Shown piece after piece: positions 29,459-39,027 of a stretch of DNA of 64,000 nt (its first letter is position 1; every line of letters begins with the position of its first letter). The notes beneath the pieces were generated by a model. The model did not search any database and was not told where the DNA came from. It saw only the letters and a list, made by a program, of their open reading frames with translations. The DNA is from Methylophilales bacterium MBRSF5 (GTDB lineage Bacteria; Pseudomonadota; Gammaproteobacteria; Burkholderiales; Methylophilaceae), in assembly GCA_001044335.1 (NCBI GenBank), contig CP011001.1, positions 992,001-1,056,000 on the forward strand, given 5' to 3'. A program made the position numbers and the translations under genes.

Positions 29459-29638
29459 TCAAAGATGCGTTATTCTCATAAAAATATAAATAACAACGAC
29501 AATTAAAAAAGCTGTTATCGTATATCTAGTAATTTTTTTAACTAACTCTAGATAATTTTTATTTTTTGTTACTACATATAAAACTAGCAAGACAATCAAT
29601 AGTAATGCTAATAAAAAAGCAACTGTCCTAAAAATCAT
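29459..29638 (-). CDS. Small two-helix membrane protein, unrecognised
   Basis: 59 residues, below usual ORF cut-offs. Start ATG at 29638 sits in an ATGA overlap with the lpxC stop, and the TGA at 29459-29461 is one base before the start of the NDUFA9-like gene, so it fills the gap exactly. It has two hydrophobic segments, FRTVAFLLALLLIVLLVLYVV (about 3-22) and TAFLIVVVIYIFM (about 42-54), joined by a basic stretch KNKNYLELVKKITR. I do not recognise the family. The coupling to lpxC and the lack of stop codons support a real gene. Confidence 0.7.
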   Translation of the reverse strand: MIFRTVAFLLALLLIVLLVLYVVTKNKNYLELVKKITRYTITAFLIVVVIYIFMRITHL

Positions 29639-30576
29639 ACTAGAGCTGCCTCATTTTGAATTAATTCGAGCTGTTCATTATGATTAATGATATTTTGATA
29701 AACTCTATCTGATTCTGTCAATGAAACTAAATCATAGGAATCTTTATCTTTCATCAGCAATCTCAACAGTTGGTTATTTATTTCATGGCCTGACTTGAAT
29801 GCAGTAAACTTTCCAAGAAGTGCATGACCTGTTAAATATAAATCACCAAACGCATCAAGCACTTTGTGTCTGACAAACTCGTCTTCATACCTTAATCGGT
29901 CGTTATTTATGATTTTATACTCATCCATCACAATAGCATTATCCAAAGAACCACCTTTGGCTAACCCATTAGATCTTAAATATTCAACCTCCTGCATAAA
30001 ACCAAAAGTTCTAGCACGCGCAATTTCATCCACATAGGAGTCGTTGTAATAATCAATAGTTATTGAATTATTTCGATCAGCAAATACAGGATGAGGAAAA
30101 TCAATTGAAAAATCAATCTTAAAGCCATCATAGGGTTCCAACATTGCAAATTTACCGTCAATTTCATATTTAAGGGCTTTTTTAACCTTAATGAATTTCT
30201 TTTCTCTTTCTTGATTAATTGGTTCGCCAGATTGGATTAGATAAATAAATGGATTTGAGCTACCGTCTAAAATAGGTACTTCAATGCCAGATATTTCAAT
30301 GATAATGTTGTCAATTGAATAAGCATATAAAGCTGACATGAGGTGCTCCACCGTCATTACCTTTGCTGATTCTTTTTCAAGTGTTGAACACAGCCTAGTA
30401 TCAGACACCAAATATGGATCTACCTTAATCGTATTATTAGAATTTAAATCTTTTCTTACAAAGGTTATTCCGCTGTCAGGTTTTGCTGGCATAAGAGATA
30501 GAGTAACGGTGTCTCCAGAATGCAGGCCAACGCCTTGAATAGATACTTTTTTCGAAATTGTTTTTTGAAAAATCAT
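29635..30576 (-). CDS. lpxC: UDP-3-O-acyl-N-acetylglucosamine deacetylase
   Basis: 313 residues. Zinc ligands H78 (TVEHLMSALYA), H237 and D241 (RHKVLDAFGDLYLTG) and catalytic H264 (SGHEINNQL) are in place. It catalyses the committed step of lipid A synthesis, showing that the cell makes LPS. It is the last large gene of the division/cell-wall cluster and its start overlaps ftsZ by 4 bases. Confidence 0.97.
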   Translation of the reverse strand: MIFQKTISKKVSIQGVGLHSGDTVTLSLMPAKPDSGITFVRKDLNSNNTIKVDPYLVSDTRLCSTLEKESAKVMTVEHLMSALYAYSIDNIIIEISGIEVPILDGSSNPFIYLIQSGEPINQEREKKFIKVKKALKYEIDGKFAMLEPYDGFKIDFSIDFPHPVFADRNNSITIDYYNDSYVDEIARARTFGFMQEVEYLRSNGLAKGGSLDNAIVMDEYKIINNDRLRYEDEFVRHKVLDAFGDLYLTGHALLGKFTAFKSGHEINNQLLRLLMKDKDSYDLVSLTESDRVYQNIINHNEQLELIQNEAALV

Positions 30577-31757
30577 TTATTTCTTCGTAAAAATGATGGG
30601 ATGTCGTACTCGTCTTCAGAAACAGCTCCATTATCAACCAAACCAGACTCATCACCTCCATCAAAAAAAACATTTGAAAAATCAGACTCATTACTTGTAG
30701 GTTTTTCAATTACATTAGTAGCATTTGCATCATCAAATGATCGATCATGATCAATAGCTTCATCATCTGGTAAGGGTGGTTGGTCTTTTATTTCTGAAAT
30801 ATAGTTATCGTCAAGACCAGTCGCAACAATGGTCACTTTTATTTTATTCTCAAGTTCATCATCAATAACATTACCAACAATGACAGTAGCATCATTTGCA
30901 GTGATACTTTTAACTTCATTCATCACATCAATATATTCTTTCATTTTAAATGAACTGCTTGCTGAAATATTGACAAGAATTCCCTTCGCATTTTTTAACT
31001 CAATATTCTCTAGCAAAGGGCTGTTAATTGCTAACTGAGCTGCTTTCACAGCTCTATTATCTCCTTCAAACACACCTGAGCCTATGATTGCTGAACCCAT
31101 TTCAGCCATCACTGTTTTCACATCAGAAAAATCAACATTGATTAATCCAGTGTGATTTATTATGTCGGAAATACCAGAGACAGAGTTATAAAGTACTTCA
31201 TTAGCTGCTGAAAACGCATTAATAAAGGTAACATCGGCTCCTAGTACATTCATTAATTTTTCGTTAGGAATTACGATCAACGAGTCCACAAAGTTTCTTA
31301 GCTCTTTCAAACCTTCTTCAGCAATTTGATTTCTTTTGCCTTCAAAACTAAACGGTTTGGTAACAACAGCAACTGTCAAAATACCTAATTCTTTTGCAAT
31401 TTCAGCAATCACTGGAGCTGCACCGGTTCCAGTGCCTCCGCCCATGCCGGCGGTTATAAAAAGCATATCTGCATCTTTAATTGCATCTTTTAATTTTTCT
31501 TTATCTTCAATTGCTGCTTGTTTTCCAGAGTCCGGCCTGGCCCCAGAACCCAGACCTTTTGTGAGATGCAACCCAATTTGCACAATGTTGTTTGCTTGGG
31601 ATTTTTTTAAAGACTGTAAATCTGTATTCACAGAGATAAAATCCACTCCGTGAATATTTCTTTCAATCATGTAATCCACAGCATTATTACCACATCCACC
31701 AACGCCAACAACCTTAATCAGTGCCTCTTGTTTTTTATTATCAATAACTTCAAACAT
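30573..31757 (-). CDS. ftsZ: Cell division protein FtsZ
   Basis: 394 residues. GTP-binding tubulin signature GGGTGTGAAPVIAEIAKE, N-terminal IKVVGVGGCGNNAVDYMIE, and T7 loop VDFSDVKTVM are present. An acidic linker of about 60 residues leads to the C-terminal peptide YDIPSFLRR, which binds FtsA/ZipA. It forms the Z ring. It lies 3 bases after ftsA. Confidence 0.98.
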   Translation of the reverse strand: MFEVIDNKKQEALIKVVGVGGCGNNAVDYMIERNIHGVDFISVNTDLQSLKKSQANNIVQIGLHLTKGLGSGARPDSGKQAAIEDKEKLKDAIKDADMLFITAGMGGGTGTGAAPVIAEIAKELGILTVAVVTKPFSFEGKRNQIAEEGLKELRNFVDSLIVIPNEKLMNVLGADVTFINAFSAANEVLYNSVSGISDIINHTGLINVDFSDVKTVMAEMGSAIIGSGVFEGDNRAVKAAQLAINSPLLENIELKNAKGILVNISASSSFKMKEYIDVMNEVKSITANDATVIVGNVIDDELENKIKVTIVATGLDDNYISEIKDQPPLPDDEAIDHDRSFDDANATNVIEKPTSNESDFSNVFFDGGDESGLVDNGAVSEDEYDIPSFLRRNK

Positions 31758-31760
31758 TAT

Positions 31761-32999
31761 TTAAAAGTTTCCTTGAAACCATAATTTCATTTTTTCAAAA
31801 ATTTGTACTAAAGAATTACCCTCAATTTTTCTTTTTTTATCATTATCAAAATCCATTTTACCCCTTTTTATAAGTCCAATTCCTGTCGCATATCTCGGAT
31901 TTTCAATAATTTGTTTTAAGCCACTTATTCCCTGTGGATACCCTATTCTAACTGATTGATTAAAGTTTTTCTCGGCTACATCAGTAATATTATTCATGAG
32001 AGAAGATCCTCCTGTTATTACAATGCCAGATGCAATCTTATTATTTAATTTAGAGCGAATTAATTCATTACTAACAAGCTCAAAAAGTTCATTTACCCTC
32101 GGCTCAATAATCTCAGATAAATCTTTAATTGTTATTTTTTTCGGGGTTCGACCATCAACAAGAGGGACGTCAATCATTTCTTTAGGGCTGGCTTTTTCTG
32201 AATCACAGCAGCCATAATTAATTTTGATCTCTTCAGCCGATTGTTGTGGAGTTCTGAAAGCAACCGATATATCGTTAGTTATTTGATCTCCAGCTATGGG
32301 GATAACGGCGGTATGTTTAACAGATCCATCCTTGTACACAATAATATCTGTAGTACCGCCGCCAATATCAATCAAACATACGCCCAATTCTTTTTCATCG
32401 TTAGTTAAAACTGCATCGGCTGATGCCAGGGGCTGAAGAATCAATTCCATTACATCCAAACCAGATCTTTTAATACATTTCACAATATTTTGAGCTGCTG
32501 CGATTGCACCAGAAACAATATGGACTTTCACTTCAAGCCTCATGCCACTCATTCCTCGCGGCTCTCTGATGTCATATTGATCATCAATGATATATTCCTG
32601 TACTAGTGTATGAAGGACCTGCTGATCGGGGGGAAGTGTAATTGCTTGAGCTGTTTCTATTACCCTTTCTACATCAGAATTATCAACTTCAAGATCACGT
32701 ATTTTAACCATGCCAGTTGAATTAATGCTTCTAATATGACTTCCTGCAATTCCTGTGTAGACCTCTTTAATCTTACAATCAGCCATGAGCTCTGCTTCTT
32801 CAAGAGATCTTTGAATGGCTTGCATTGTTGATTCAATATTTACCACCACTCCTTTTTTTAAACCTCGTGAAACATGCTGGCCAATACCAAGAATTTGTAT
32901 TTCTCCATCATTTTTAATTTCGGAAACAATGGTTACTATTTTTGATGTTCCGATATCAAGACCTACAATTAAATTTTTTTCTTCTTTTTGTTTGATCAT
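31761..32999 (-). CDS. ftsA: Cell division protein FtsA
   Basis: 412 residues, actin-like fold. GLDIGTSKIVTIV (phosphate 1), CLIDIGGGTTDIIVYKDG (phosphate 2) and GIVITGGSSLMNNI (adenosine) motifs are clear. The C-terminal amphipathic membrane-targeting helix is MKLWFQGNF-like. It tethers FtsZ to the membrane. The start overlaps the ftsQ stop by ATGA. Confidence 0.97.
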   Translation of the reverse strand: MIKQKEEKNLIVGLDIGTSKIVTIVSEIKNDGEIQILGIGQHVSRGLKKGVVVNIESTMQAIQRSLEEAELMADCKIKEVYTGIAGSHIRSINSTGMVKIRDLEVDNSDVERVIETAQAITLPPDQQVLHTLVQEYIIDDQYDIREPRGMSGMRLEVKVHIVSGAIAAAQNIVKCIKRSGLDVMELILQPLASADAVLTNDEKELGVCLIDIGGGTTDIIVYKDGSVKHTAVIPIAGDQITNDISVAFRTPQQSAEEIKINYGCCDSEKASPKEMIDVPLVDGRTPKKITIKDLSEIIEPRVNELFELVSNELIRSKLNNKIASGIVITGGSSLMNNITDVAEKNFNQSVRIGYPQGISGLKQIIENPRYATGIGLIKRGKMDFDNDKKRKIEGNSLVQIFEKMKLWFQGNF

Positions 33000-33706
33000 A
33001 ATTTATGGTTAATTTTTTTTATTGTATCTGAAGATACAGCAAAACCATCTCTGTATCTAAGGTCCACACTAGTTATACGTTTATTCATACTCTTAAGAAC
33101 AATCTGAAAATTATCAACAAATCTTTTTAAAACCTCAGCGGATTTATCATCATTTAATTTAATTATCATGCCGTCAGAAGTGTTAATTACCCAGTCATCT
33201 TTTCTGGTGTATGTAATTTTGTGAATTTTAATAAATTCAGTATGTAAAATTTCATTAAAAATAAAAAATTTAGATGTTATGTAGGGTAATTTCTCTTTTG
33301 GCCCATATATTATTGGTAAATAATCCTCATAGGCTGCTCCAAAAAATTCGCCCTCCTCATTTATCAAGCCCTGCATTCCATAGCGAGCTATAGGTTGGTG
33401 TTGCATTATTAGCATTGTAATTCTATTTGGCCATTTTCGATATATGTCCACATCCTTTATCCATGGAAGCTTTTTCATCCCCTCCCTTAATTTATGAATA
33501 TTTAATGAAAAAAAGTTTCCTTCCAGGTAATTATTAGCGACCATTTGAACCTGCTCTCTTTCTATGTATTTATATTCGCCACTGAGGACAATCTCATCGA
33601 TAGGGAACCATTTGTCAAATGTGAATGGTGTTGCTAATTTTACAACTAAAATTAGAATGCCAATTAAACAAAGTCTGAAAAGAAACTTATATAGTATTTT
33701 TTCCAA
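32996..33706 (-). CDS. ftsQ: Cell division protein FtsQ
   Basis: 236 residues: one N-terminal membrane helix (about 8-27), POTRA domain (FPIDEIVLSGEYKYIEREQV) and beta domain with LPWIKDVDIYRKWPNRITMLI, the FtsQ signature. The start is a TTG at 33706 because no in-frame ATG or GTG precedes the membrane helix; no Shine-Dalgarno is evident. A weak start fits the low copy number usual for FtsQ. It follows ddl by 4 bases. Confidence 0.93.
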   Translation of the reverse strand: MEKILYKFLFRLCLIGILILVVKLATPFTFDKWFPIDEIVLSGEYKYIEREQVQMVANNYLEGNFFSLNIHKLREGMKKLPWIKDVDIYRKWPNRITMLIMQHQPIARYGMQGLINEEGEFFGAAYEDYLPIIYGPKEKLPYITSKFFIFNEILHTEFIKIHKITYTRKDDWVINTSDGMIIKLNDDKSAEVLKRFVDNFQIVLKSMNKRITSVDLRYRDGFAVSSDTIKKINHKL

Positions 33707-33710
33707 TGTA

Positions 33711-34607
33711 TTATTCGATTAAATCAACTATTTGTTGGACTGTTTCCTCAAAATTTAATCCTGCATTTCTAGCGGCCAAAGGAAACAAACTATGGTCAGT
33801 CATTCCAGGAACAGTATTCACCTCTATCAGATATAAATTAAATTTCTTGTCCATCATGAAATCTACCCTTCCCCAGCCACTACACCCAATTGATGTAAAT
33901 GCGGATAAAGCAATATTTTCCATTTTTTCTAATACTTCTGGATTTAGATCTGCTGGTTTAGAAAATATAGTTTCATTTGAAACATATTTTGCATTGTAAT
34001 CATAGAATTCGTTCTTAGGAGTAATCTCTAAAACACCTAGTGATTTATTACCTAAAATTGATACCGTAAATTCTCTACCTTCGATAAATTCTTCGGCTAT
34101 GACTGTTGGGTCATATTTGGATGCATCAGTAAAAGCTAAAATTAAATCATCCTTATTTTTTACTAAATTAATTCCAAAAGATGAACCTGAAGATGATGGT
34201 TTAACAATGAATGGATCCCTCAGATGTGTAATTATATTTTTATAATCTAGATTGGTTTTATTTAGTATGAGAAATTTCGGAGTTATTAATGCATGGTCAT
34301 TCCAAACTAACTTTGAGTAGAACTTGTTCATAGCAAGCATTGATGCTGTTGATGCCGATCCAGTGAAGGGAACTTTTAATAACTCAAGTAAAGATTGTAT
34401 TTTTCCATCTTCTCCATTTTTACCATGCAGGCAAATAAAAGCAGCATCATAATTAACTAATGCACATAGATCTGTATTTATAGGATCAATTAAAGATACT
34501 TCATAATTTAAATTTTTTAGGGCTTGGTATACAGCCAATCCACTTTTAATCGAAATATCTCTCTCTTCTGAATCACCCCCACTCAATAATGCAATTTTTT
34601 TAATCAA
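33711..34607 (-). CDS. ddlB: D-alanine--D-alanine ligase
   Basis: 298 residues from TTG at 34607, which has GGAGA six bases before it and overlaps the murB stop by 8 bases; TTG at 34619 is the longer alternative. ATP-grasp landmarks: IALLSGGDSEERDISIKSG, CLHGKNGEDGKIQSLLEL, PFIVKPSSSGSSFGI and LIEVNTVPGMTDHSLFP. It makes D-Ala-D-Ala for the peptidoglycan stem. Confidence 0.95.
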   Translation of the reverse strand: MIKKIALLSGGDSEERDISIKSGLAVYQALKNLNYEVSLIDPINTDLCALVNYDAAFICLHGKNGEDGKIQSLLELLKVPFTGSASTASMLAMNKFYSKLVWNDHALITPKFLILNKTNLDYKNIITHLRDPFIVKPSSSGSSFGINLVKNKDDLILAFTDASKYDPTVIAEEFIEGREFTVSILGNKSLGVLEITPKNEFYDYNAKYVSNETIFSKPADLNPEVLEKMENIALSAFTSIGCSGWGRVDFMMDKKFNLYLIEVNTVPGMTDHSLFPLAARNAGLNFEETVQQIVDLIE

Positions 34608-35481
34608 TATTTTCTCCAATAATCTTTACTTCTAATTGCAAACGAATTTTTTTTAATTCCTCTACTTTTTCTTGGGCAAGATAAATTAATTGCTCTATAT
34701 CTTTTGCAGTGGCCTCTCCAATATTTTCAATAAAGTTTGCATGTTTATTGGATATTCTTGCATCTCCAATTTGGTAACCTTTTAATCCCACTTCTTCAAT
34801 TAATTTAGCAGCAAAATTTTTTTCTGGATTCCTGAATGTTGAGCCAGCAGTTGGCCAATTTAGTGGCTGACTGCTCCTTCTTAATTTAAGTAAATCATCA
34901 ATTTTATGCTCTTCGTTTTCATCATCATTTTCTTTTGATGGGAAATCAAACCATGCACCAATAAATATTTCATCTTCTTTCTTTTTTACACTTCTATATC
35001 CAATTTCGAAAGATTGTTTATCTTTTATATGAATGTCACCTTCATGATTCATAATTTTTACCTTGGAAACAAACTGCCAAATTTCACCACCATAGCAACC
35101 GGCATTCATCGCAAGTGCGCCGCCCACAGACCCGGGAATTCCAGCCAGAAATGCACAATTTTTTTTGTTATTTTTTGCTGAGAATCTTGCCAATGATGAG
35201 CATGAGATCCCGCATTCTGCAAAGATCAAATGTTGATCTATAAAAATACTTTTCAATCCTCGAGATAAATTTATTACGGTCCCTTTTATTCCACCATCAC
35301 GAATAAGCAAGTTAGAACCAACACCGATGACTGTGATAGGTTTTTTAACTTTATTTATTGAAAATATTTTTTGTAACGCCTCCTCAGAGCTTACTTCAAT
35401 ATAATTTTCAGCAAGACCTCCTACACGCCATGAATTATATTTTTTCATAGACACATCGCTATAAATTACATCTTTATCCAT
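34600..35481 (-). CDS. murB: UDP-N-acetylenolpyruvoylglucosamine reductase
   Basis: 293 residues from ATG at 35481, in an 8-base overlap (ATGGATAA) with the murC stop; longer in-frame extension would run into murC. FAD motifs: TVIGVGSNLLIRDGG, FLAGIPGSVGGALAMNAGCYGGE and WPTAGSTFRNP (catalytic Ser). Reduces enolpyruvyl-UDP-GlcNAc to UDP-MurNAc. An acidic loop (KENDDENEEHK) is inserted near the middle. Confidence 0.95.
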   Translation of the reverse strand: MDKDVIYSDVSMKKYNSWRVGGLAENYIEVSSEEALQKIFSINKVKKPITVIGVGSNLLIRDGGIKGTVINLSRGLKSIFIDQHLIFAECGISCSSLARFSAKNNKKNCAFLAGIPGSVGGALAMNAGCYGGEIWQFVSKVKIMNHEGDIHIKDKQSFEIGYRSVKKKEDEIFIGAWFDFPSKENDDENEEHKIDDLLKLRRSSQPLNWPTAGSTFRNPEKNFAAKLIEEVGLKGYQIGDARISNKHANFIENIGEATAKDIEQLIYLAQEKVEELKKIRLQLEVKIIGENID

Positions 35482-36859
35482 CCATGTCACCCAAGAGTTG
35501 ATGTTTTGCCCAATTTCCAACCGAACCAGCACCCATTACTAATAGAATTTCATCATCCTTAATCTTATCCTCAATCAATAATCGGGCTTTAGCCATATCA
35601 TCAAGCACATACTTCTCATTTTTAATATTTTTTATTAATTCGTTGCTGCTTATTCCTTCAATTGCTTGCTCTCCTGCCGCATATATTTCAAATAAAAATA
35701 ATCTGTCCACCGTTGCTAAAATTTGAACAAACTGTTCGAACAAATCTTTAGTTCTAGAATATCTGTGAGGTTGAAAAACTAAATTTATTTTTTTCCCAGG
35801 GAATCCTTTCTTAATAGAATCTAAGACAGCTTTTATTTCTGTTGGATGATGACCGTAATCATCTATCAAGTTAATATTTTTTTCTCCTAATTTAAATTGT
35901 TCATATAAATCAAATCGCCTAGAAACCCCTTTAAATTTTTTTAGAGCTTTACTAATAACTAAAGGTTTTATGTTGAGGGATAAGGCTATGGCAATGGCAC
36001 CTAATGTATTTAAAATGTAATGCCTACCAGGCATATCAATTTCAACTGAAAATGATCTCATTTTTTTTGAAATTGAATTTACTCTAAATGAAGATTTATT
36101 TTTTTTTATTACAACCCTATCAGGATAATAGTCAGCTTTTTTTGAAAATCCATAAGTAATGATTGGTCTAGCAATTAGTTTTTGTATTGATTTGATATTT
36201 TTGTCATCAATGCACAAAAAAACTTCATTATAAAAAGGTATTTGATGGATAAAATCAACAAATGTTTGCTTCAGTCTTTCTTCATCATGACCATATGTTT
36301 CCATATGATCATTATCAATATTTGTCACCAACACATTACTTGGATTTAAATGTAAAAATGATGCGTCCGACTCATCTGCTTCTACAATCATATATTTACT
36401 TTTACCAAGTCTTGCGCTTTGTCTGAGCGAATTAATTCTGCCGCCAATCACATAGGTTGGATCTAATCCAGCATCATTCATAATTGTAGCAAGAATGCTT
36501 GTGGTCGATGTTTTTCCATGAGTTCCAGCGATGGCAATACCCTCTTTAAAACGCATCAACTCTGAAAGCATTTCTGCCCTCGGAATTATGGGAATATTTT
36601 GTTTTTTAGCTGCAACTATTTCAGGGTTATTTTTTGGTATCGCTGTCGATGTAACAACCACATCCGCTTTTTGAATATTTTTGTCTTCATGTTTTGAAAA
36701 AATTGGAATCCCTCTTTTTCTTAAATGCTCAATTACCGAGGATTGATTAGGATCTGATCCAGAAACAACAAAATTCATATTGTGCATAATTTCAGCGATA
36801 CCTGACATACCTGAACCACCAATACCAACAAAATGAATATATTTGATTTTATTTTCCAT
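35474..36859 (-). CDS. murC: UDP-N-acetylmuramate--L-alanine ligase
   Basis: 461 residues. HFVGIGGSGMSGIAEIM (UDP-binding start), AIAGTHGKTSTTSILA (ATP P-loop), IVEADESDASFLHLNP and DDYGHHPTEIKAVLD are the standard MurC motifs. Adds L-Ala to UDP-MurNAc. It lies 1 base after murG. Confidence 0.98.
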   Translation of the reverse strand: MENKIKYIHFVGIGGSGMSGIAEIMHNMNFVVSGSDPNQSSVIEHLRKRGIPIFSKHEDKNIQKADVVVTSTAIPKNNPEIVAAKKQNIPIIPRAEMLSELMRFKEGIAIAGTHGKTSTTSILATIMNDAGLDPTYVIGGRINSLRQSARLGKSKYMIVEADESDASFLHLNPSNVLVTNIDNDHMETYGHDEERLKQTFVDFIHQIPFYNEVFLCIDDKNIKSIQKLIARPIITYGFSKKADYYPDRVVIKKNKSSFRVNSISKKMRSFSVEIDMPGRHYILNTLGAIAIALSLNIKPLVISKALKKFKGVSRRFDLYEQFKLGEKNINLIDDYGHHPTEIKAVLDSIKKGFPGKKINLVFQPHRYSRTKDLFEQFVQILATVDRLFLFEIYAAGEQAIEGISSNELIKNIKNEKYVLDDMAKARLLIEDKIKDDEILLVMGAGSVGNWAKHQLLGDMDG

Positions 36860-36860
36860 A

Positions 36861-37913
36861 TTATTTTATTTTATTGTAAATTTCTTCCACAGCATTTTTA
36901 TGTCTTAAAGACTTCATAGCTTCAGACATTTTCATACATTCATTTAATGAAATTTTATTGAGCATACTCTCTAATTGTGAATCAATCTCGTCTTGTTTAC
37001 ATATTAAGGCTCCCCCTTTATCAACACAGTACTCTGCATTCTTTTGCTGATGGTTATCAATTGCAAATGGGAATGGAATAAAAATAGCAGGTAAACCAAC
37101 TTGTTCTAATTCAGCAACTGTCATTGCACCAGATCTAGCAATAACTAAATCAGCCCATTTATAATATTTTTCAATGTCATCAATAAATTCTATGATATTA
37201 ATTTTTTTATCATAAAGTTTCTCTAGAGTTATTTTTTTTCCTTTGCCACATTGATGAACAACATCGTATTTTTTTAACTTATTTAAAATAATTGGTATTT
37301 TTTCATTGATAACTTGAGCGCCCAAACTTCCACCTAAAATCAAAATATTAATTTTATTTTTACCCTGATTAACTGTTTTATTTATATTAGCTATTTTTCC
37401 TCTAATGGGATTTCCACATACATTAACGGATTGATTAATTTTTAATGGAAAAGCAGAAAAAATTTTTTCTGCAAACGGAGCTAGTAATTTATTACTTGTT
37501 CCCATGATCGTATTCTGCTCATGAATGAATAATTTTTTTCTCATCAGCTTTGCTGCAAACCCCACTGGGAGTGAAATATACCCACCGAAGACAAGTACTC
37601 GAGATATTTTGAATTTCTGAATCACCCACATTACCTTCATAAGACATAATGCAAATTTAAATGGATAGCTAATTAATGAAATAACCTTCTTTCCACGAAA
37701 TCCACCGATAGCAAGAGAAATAAAAAATATCTTTTTTTTATCAACAATTCTATTTTCCATGCCATTTGGCGTTCCAGCCCAAAATAAATTAAATTTTTTA
37801 TTGATTAATTTATCAGCAACTGCCATTGCGGGCATGATATGTCCACCGGTACCTGCGGCAGCAATCAGAATTGATTTAGTATTAATTTCTTTTAGATTTG
37901 ATTTTATTTTCAT
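36861..37913 (-). CDS. murG: Undecaprenyldiphospho-muramoylpentapeptide GlcNAc transferase
   Basis: 350 residues from ATG at 37913 (an in-frame TTG lies two codons upstream). GT28 motifs: AAAGTGGHIMPAMAVAD, LFIHEQNTIMGTSNKLLAPFA, LILGGSLGAQVIN and IARSGAMTVAELEQVGLPAIFIPFP. It makes lipid II from lipid I at the inner membrane. The first 32 bases overlap the end of ftsW. Confidence 0.97.
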   Translation of the reverse strand: MKIKSNLKEINTKSILIAAAGTGGHIMPAMAVADKLINKKFNLFWAGTPNGMENRIVDKKKIFFISLAIGGFRGKKVISLISYPFKFALCLMKVMWVIQKFKISRVLVFGGYISLPVGFAAKLMRKKLFIHEQNTIMGTSNKLLAPFAEKIFSAFPLKINQSVNVCGNPIRGKIANINKTVNQGKNKINILILGGSLGAQVINEKIPIILNKLKKYDVVHQCGKGKKITLEKLYDKKINIIEFIDDIEKYYKWADLVIARSGAMTVAELEQVGLPAIFIPFPFAIDNHQQKNAEYCVDKGGALICKQDEIDSQLESMLNKISLNECMKMSEAMKSLRHKNAVEEIYNKIK

Positions 37914-39027
37914 AATCAATTCTCATCAAAATTCCACTCGCAATAAATGTTACTAACAATGCGCTGCCTCCGTATGATACAAAGGGTAAAGTAAGTCCCT
38001 TGGTTGGAAAAAATCCAACATTCACACCAATATTAATAGTTGCTTGTATGCCAAACCATATAGCAATGCCCTGCGCCAAAAGAGCAGAAAAATTTTTTCT
38101 TAATTGAGTGGATATTTTACTTATTCCGAAAATTCTAATTATCATCAAAATATACAGACAAATAATTAAGGTAAAACCAAATAATCCCAACTCTTCTGAA
38201 AGTATAGCTAAAACAAAATCTGTATGGGCCTCGGGAAGATATTGTAGTTTTTGAATACTTTCGCCTAGACCAACCCCAAAAAAATCACCGCGCCCAATCG
38301 CGATTAATGAATGAGACAGCTGCCACCCTTTTCCATAGAGGTCTTCAAAAGGTGCCAAAAATCCAGTTATTCGATCCATTCGGTATGGGGCAATCTTTAA
38401 TAATGCATACACGCCTATTGGGACTGAAAGTGTAAGACCAAGTATTATTTTTAATGATATTCCACCCAGGAATAAAATTCCTAAAGATATACATACAACC
38501 ACAACTAATGCACCGAAGTCTGGTTGATTGATTAATAATGTACCAACAATTGCAATCGCTAAAGAGATAGGTAGAAAACCTTTTGTAAATGTTCCGATTT
38601 GACGAGATTTTCTCAAGACATAATCTGCAGCATAAATTATTGTAAATAATTTTACTATTTCAGATGGCTGAAAATTCATAAAGCCCAAAGGTATCCATCG
38701 TTGACTGCCATTAACTATTTTTCCAATTCCTGGTATGAGAACAGCTATCAACAATATTAATCCTAGGATAAAAAAGGAAGGGGCAAATTTTTGCCAGAAA
38801 CTGATTGGAATTAGAAATGCAATAAATCCACAAAACACAGATATGATGAGATATATAAAATGCCTTAGCAAATAATAGTAATTTTGATAATTAGATATCT
38901 GTTTTAAGGCTGCTACATCAACTGATGCAGAATAAACCATGACTAGACCAACCCCAGATAAAATCAAAATTATCCACAATAACAGCGGGTCATAATTAGG
39001 CTGATTATAATTATTTCTTAACTGCAT
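37882..39027 (-). CDS. ftsW: Lipid II polymerase FtsW (SEDS family)
   Basis: 381 residues with about ten membrane helices. SEDS signatures include GSQRWIPLGFMNFQPSEIVKL, LINQPDFGALVVV, LPEAHTDFVLAILSEELGL and FPTKGLTLPFVSYGGSALL. It polymerises glycan strands at the septum together with FtsI. The start overlaps the murD stop by one base. Confidence 0.97.
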   Translation of the reverse strand: MQLRNNYNQPNYDPLLLWIILILSGVGLVMVYSASVDVAALKQISNYQNYYYLLRHFIYLIISVFCGFIAFLIPISFWQKFAPSFFILGLILLIAVLIPGIGKIVNGSQRWIPLGFMNFQPSEIVKLFTIIYAADYVLRKSRQIGTFTKGFLPISLAIAIVGTLLINQPDFGALVVVVCISLGILFLGGISLKIILGLTLSVPIGVYALLKIAPYRMDRITGFLAPFEDLYGKGWQLSHSLIAIGRGDFFGVGLGESIQKLQYLPEAHTDFVLAILSEELGLFGFTLIICLYILMIIRIFGISKISTQLRKNFSALLAQGIAIWFGIQATINIGVNVGFFPTKGLTLPFVSYGGSALLVTFIASGILMRIDYENKIKSKRN

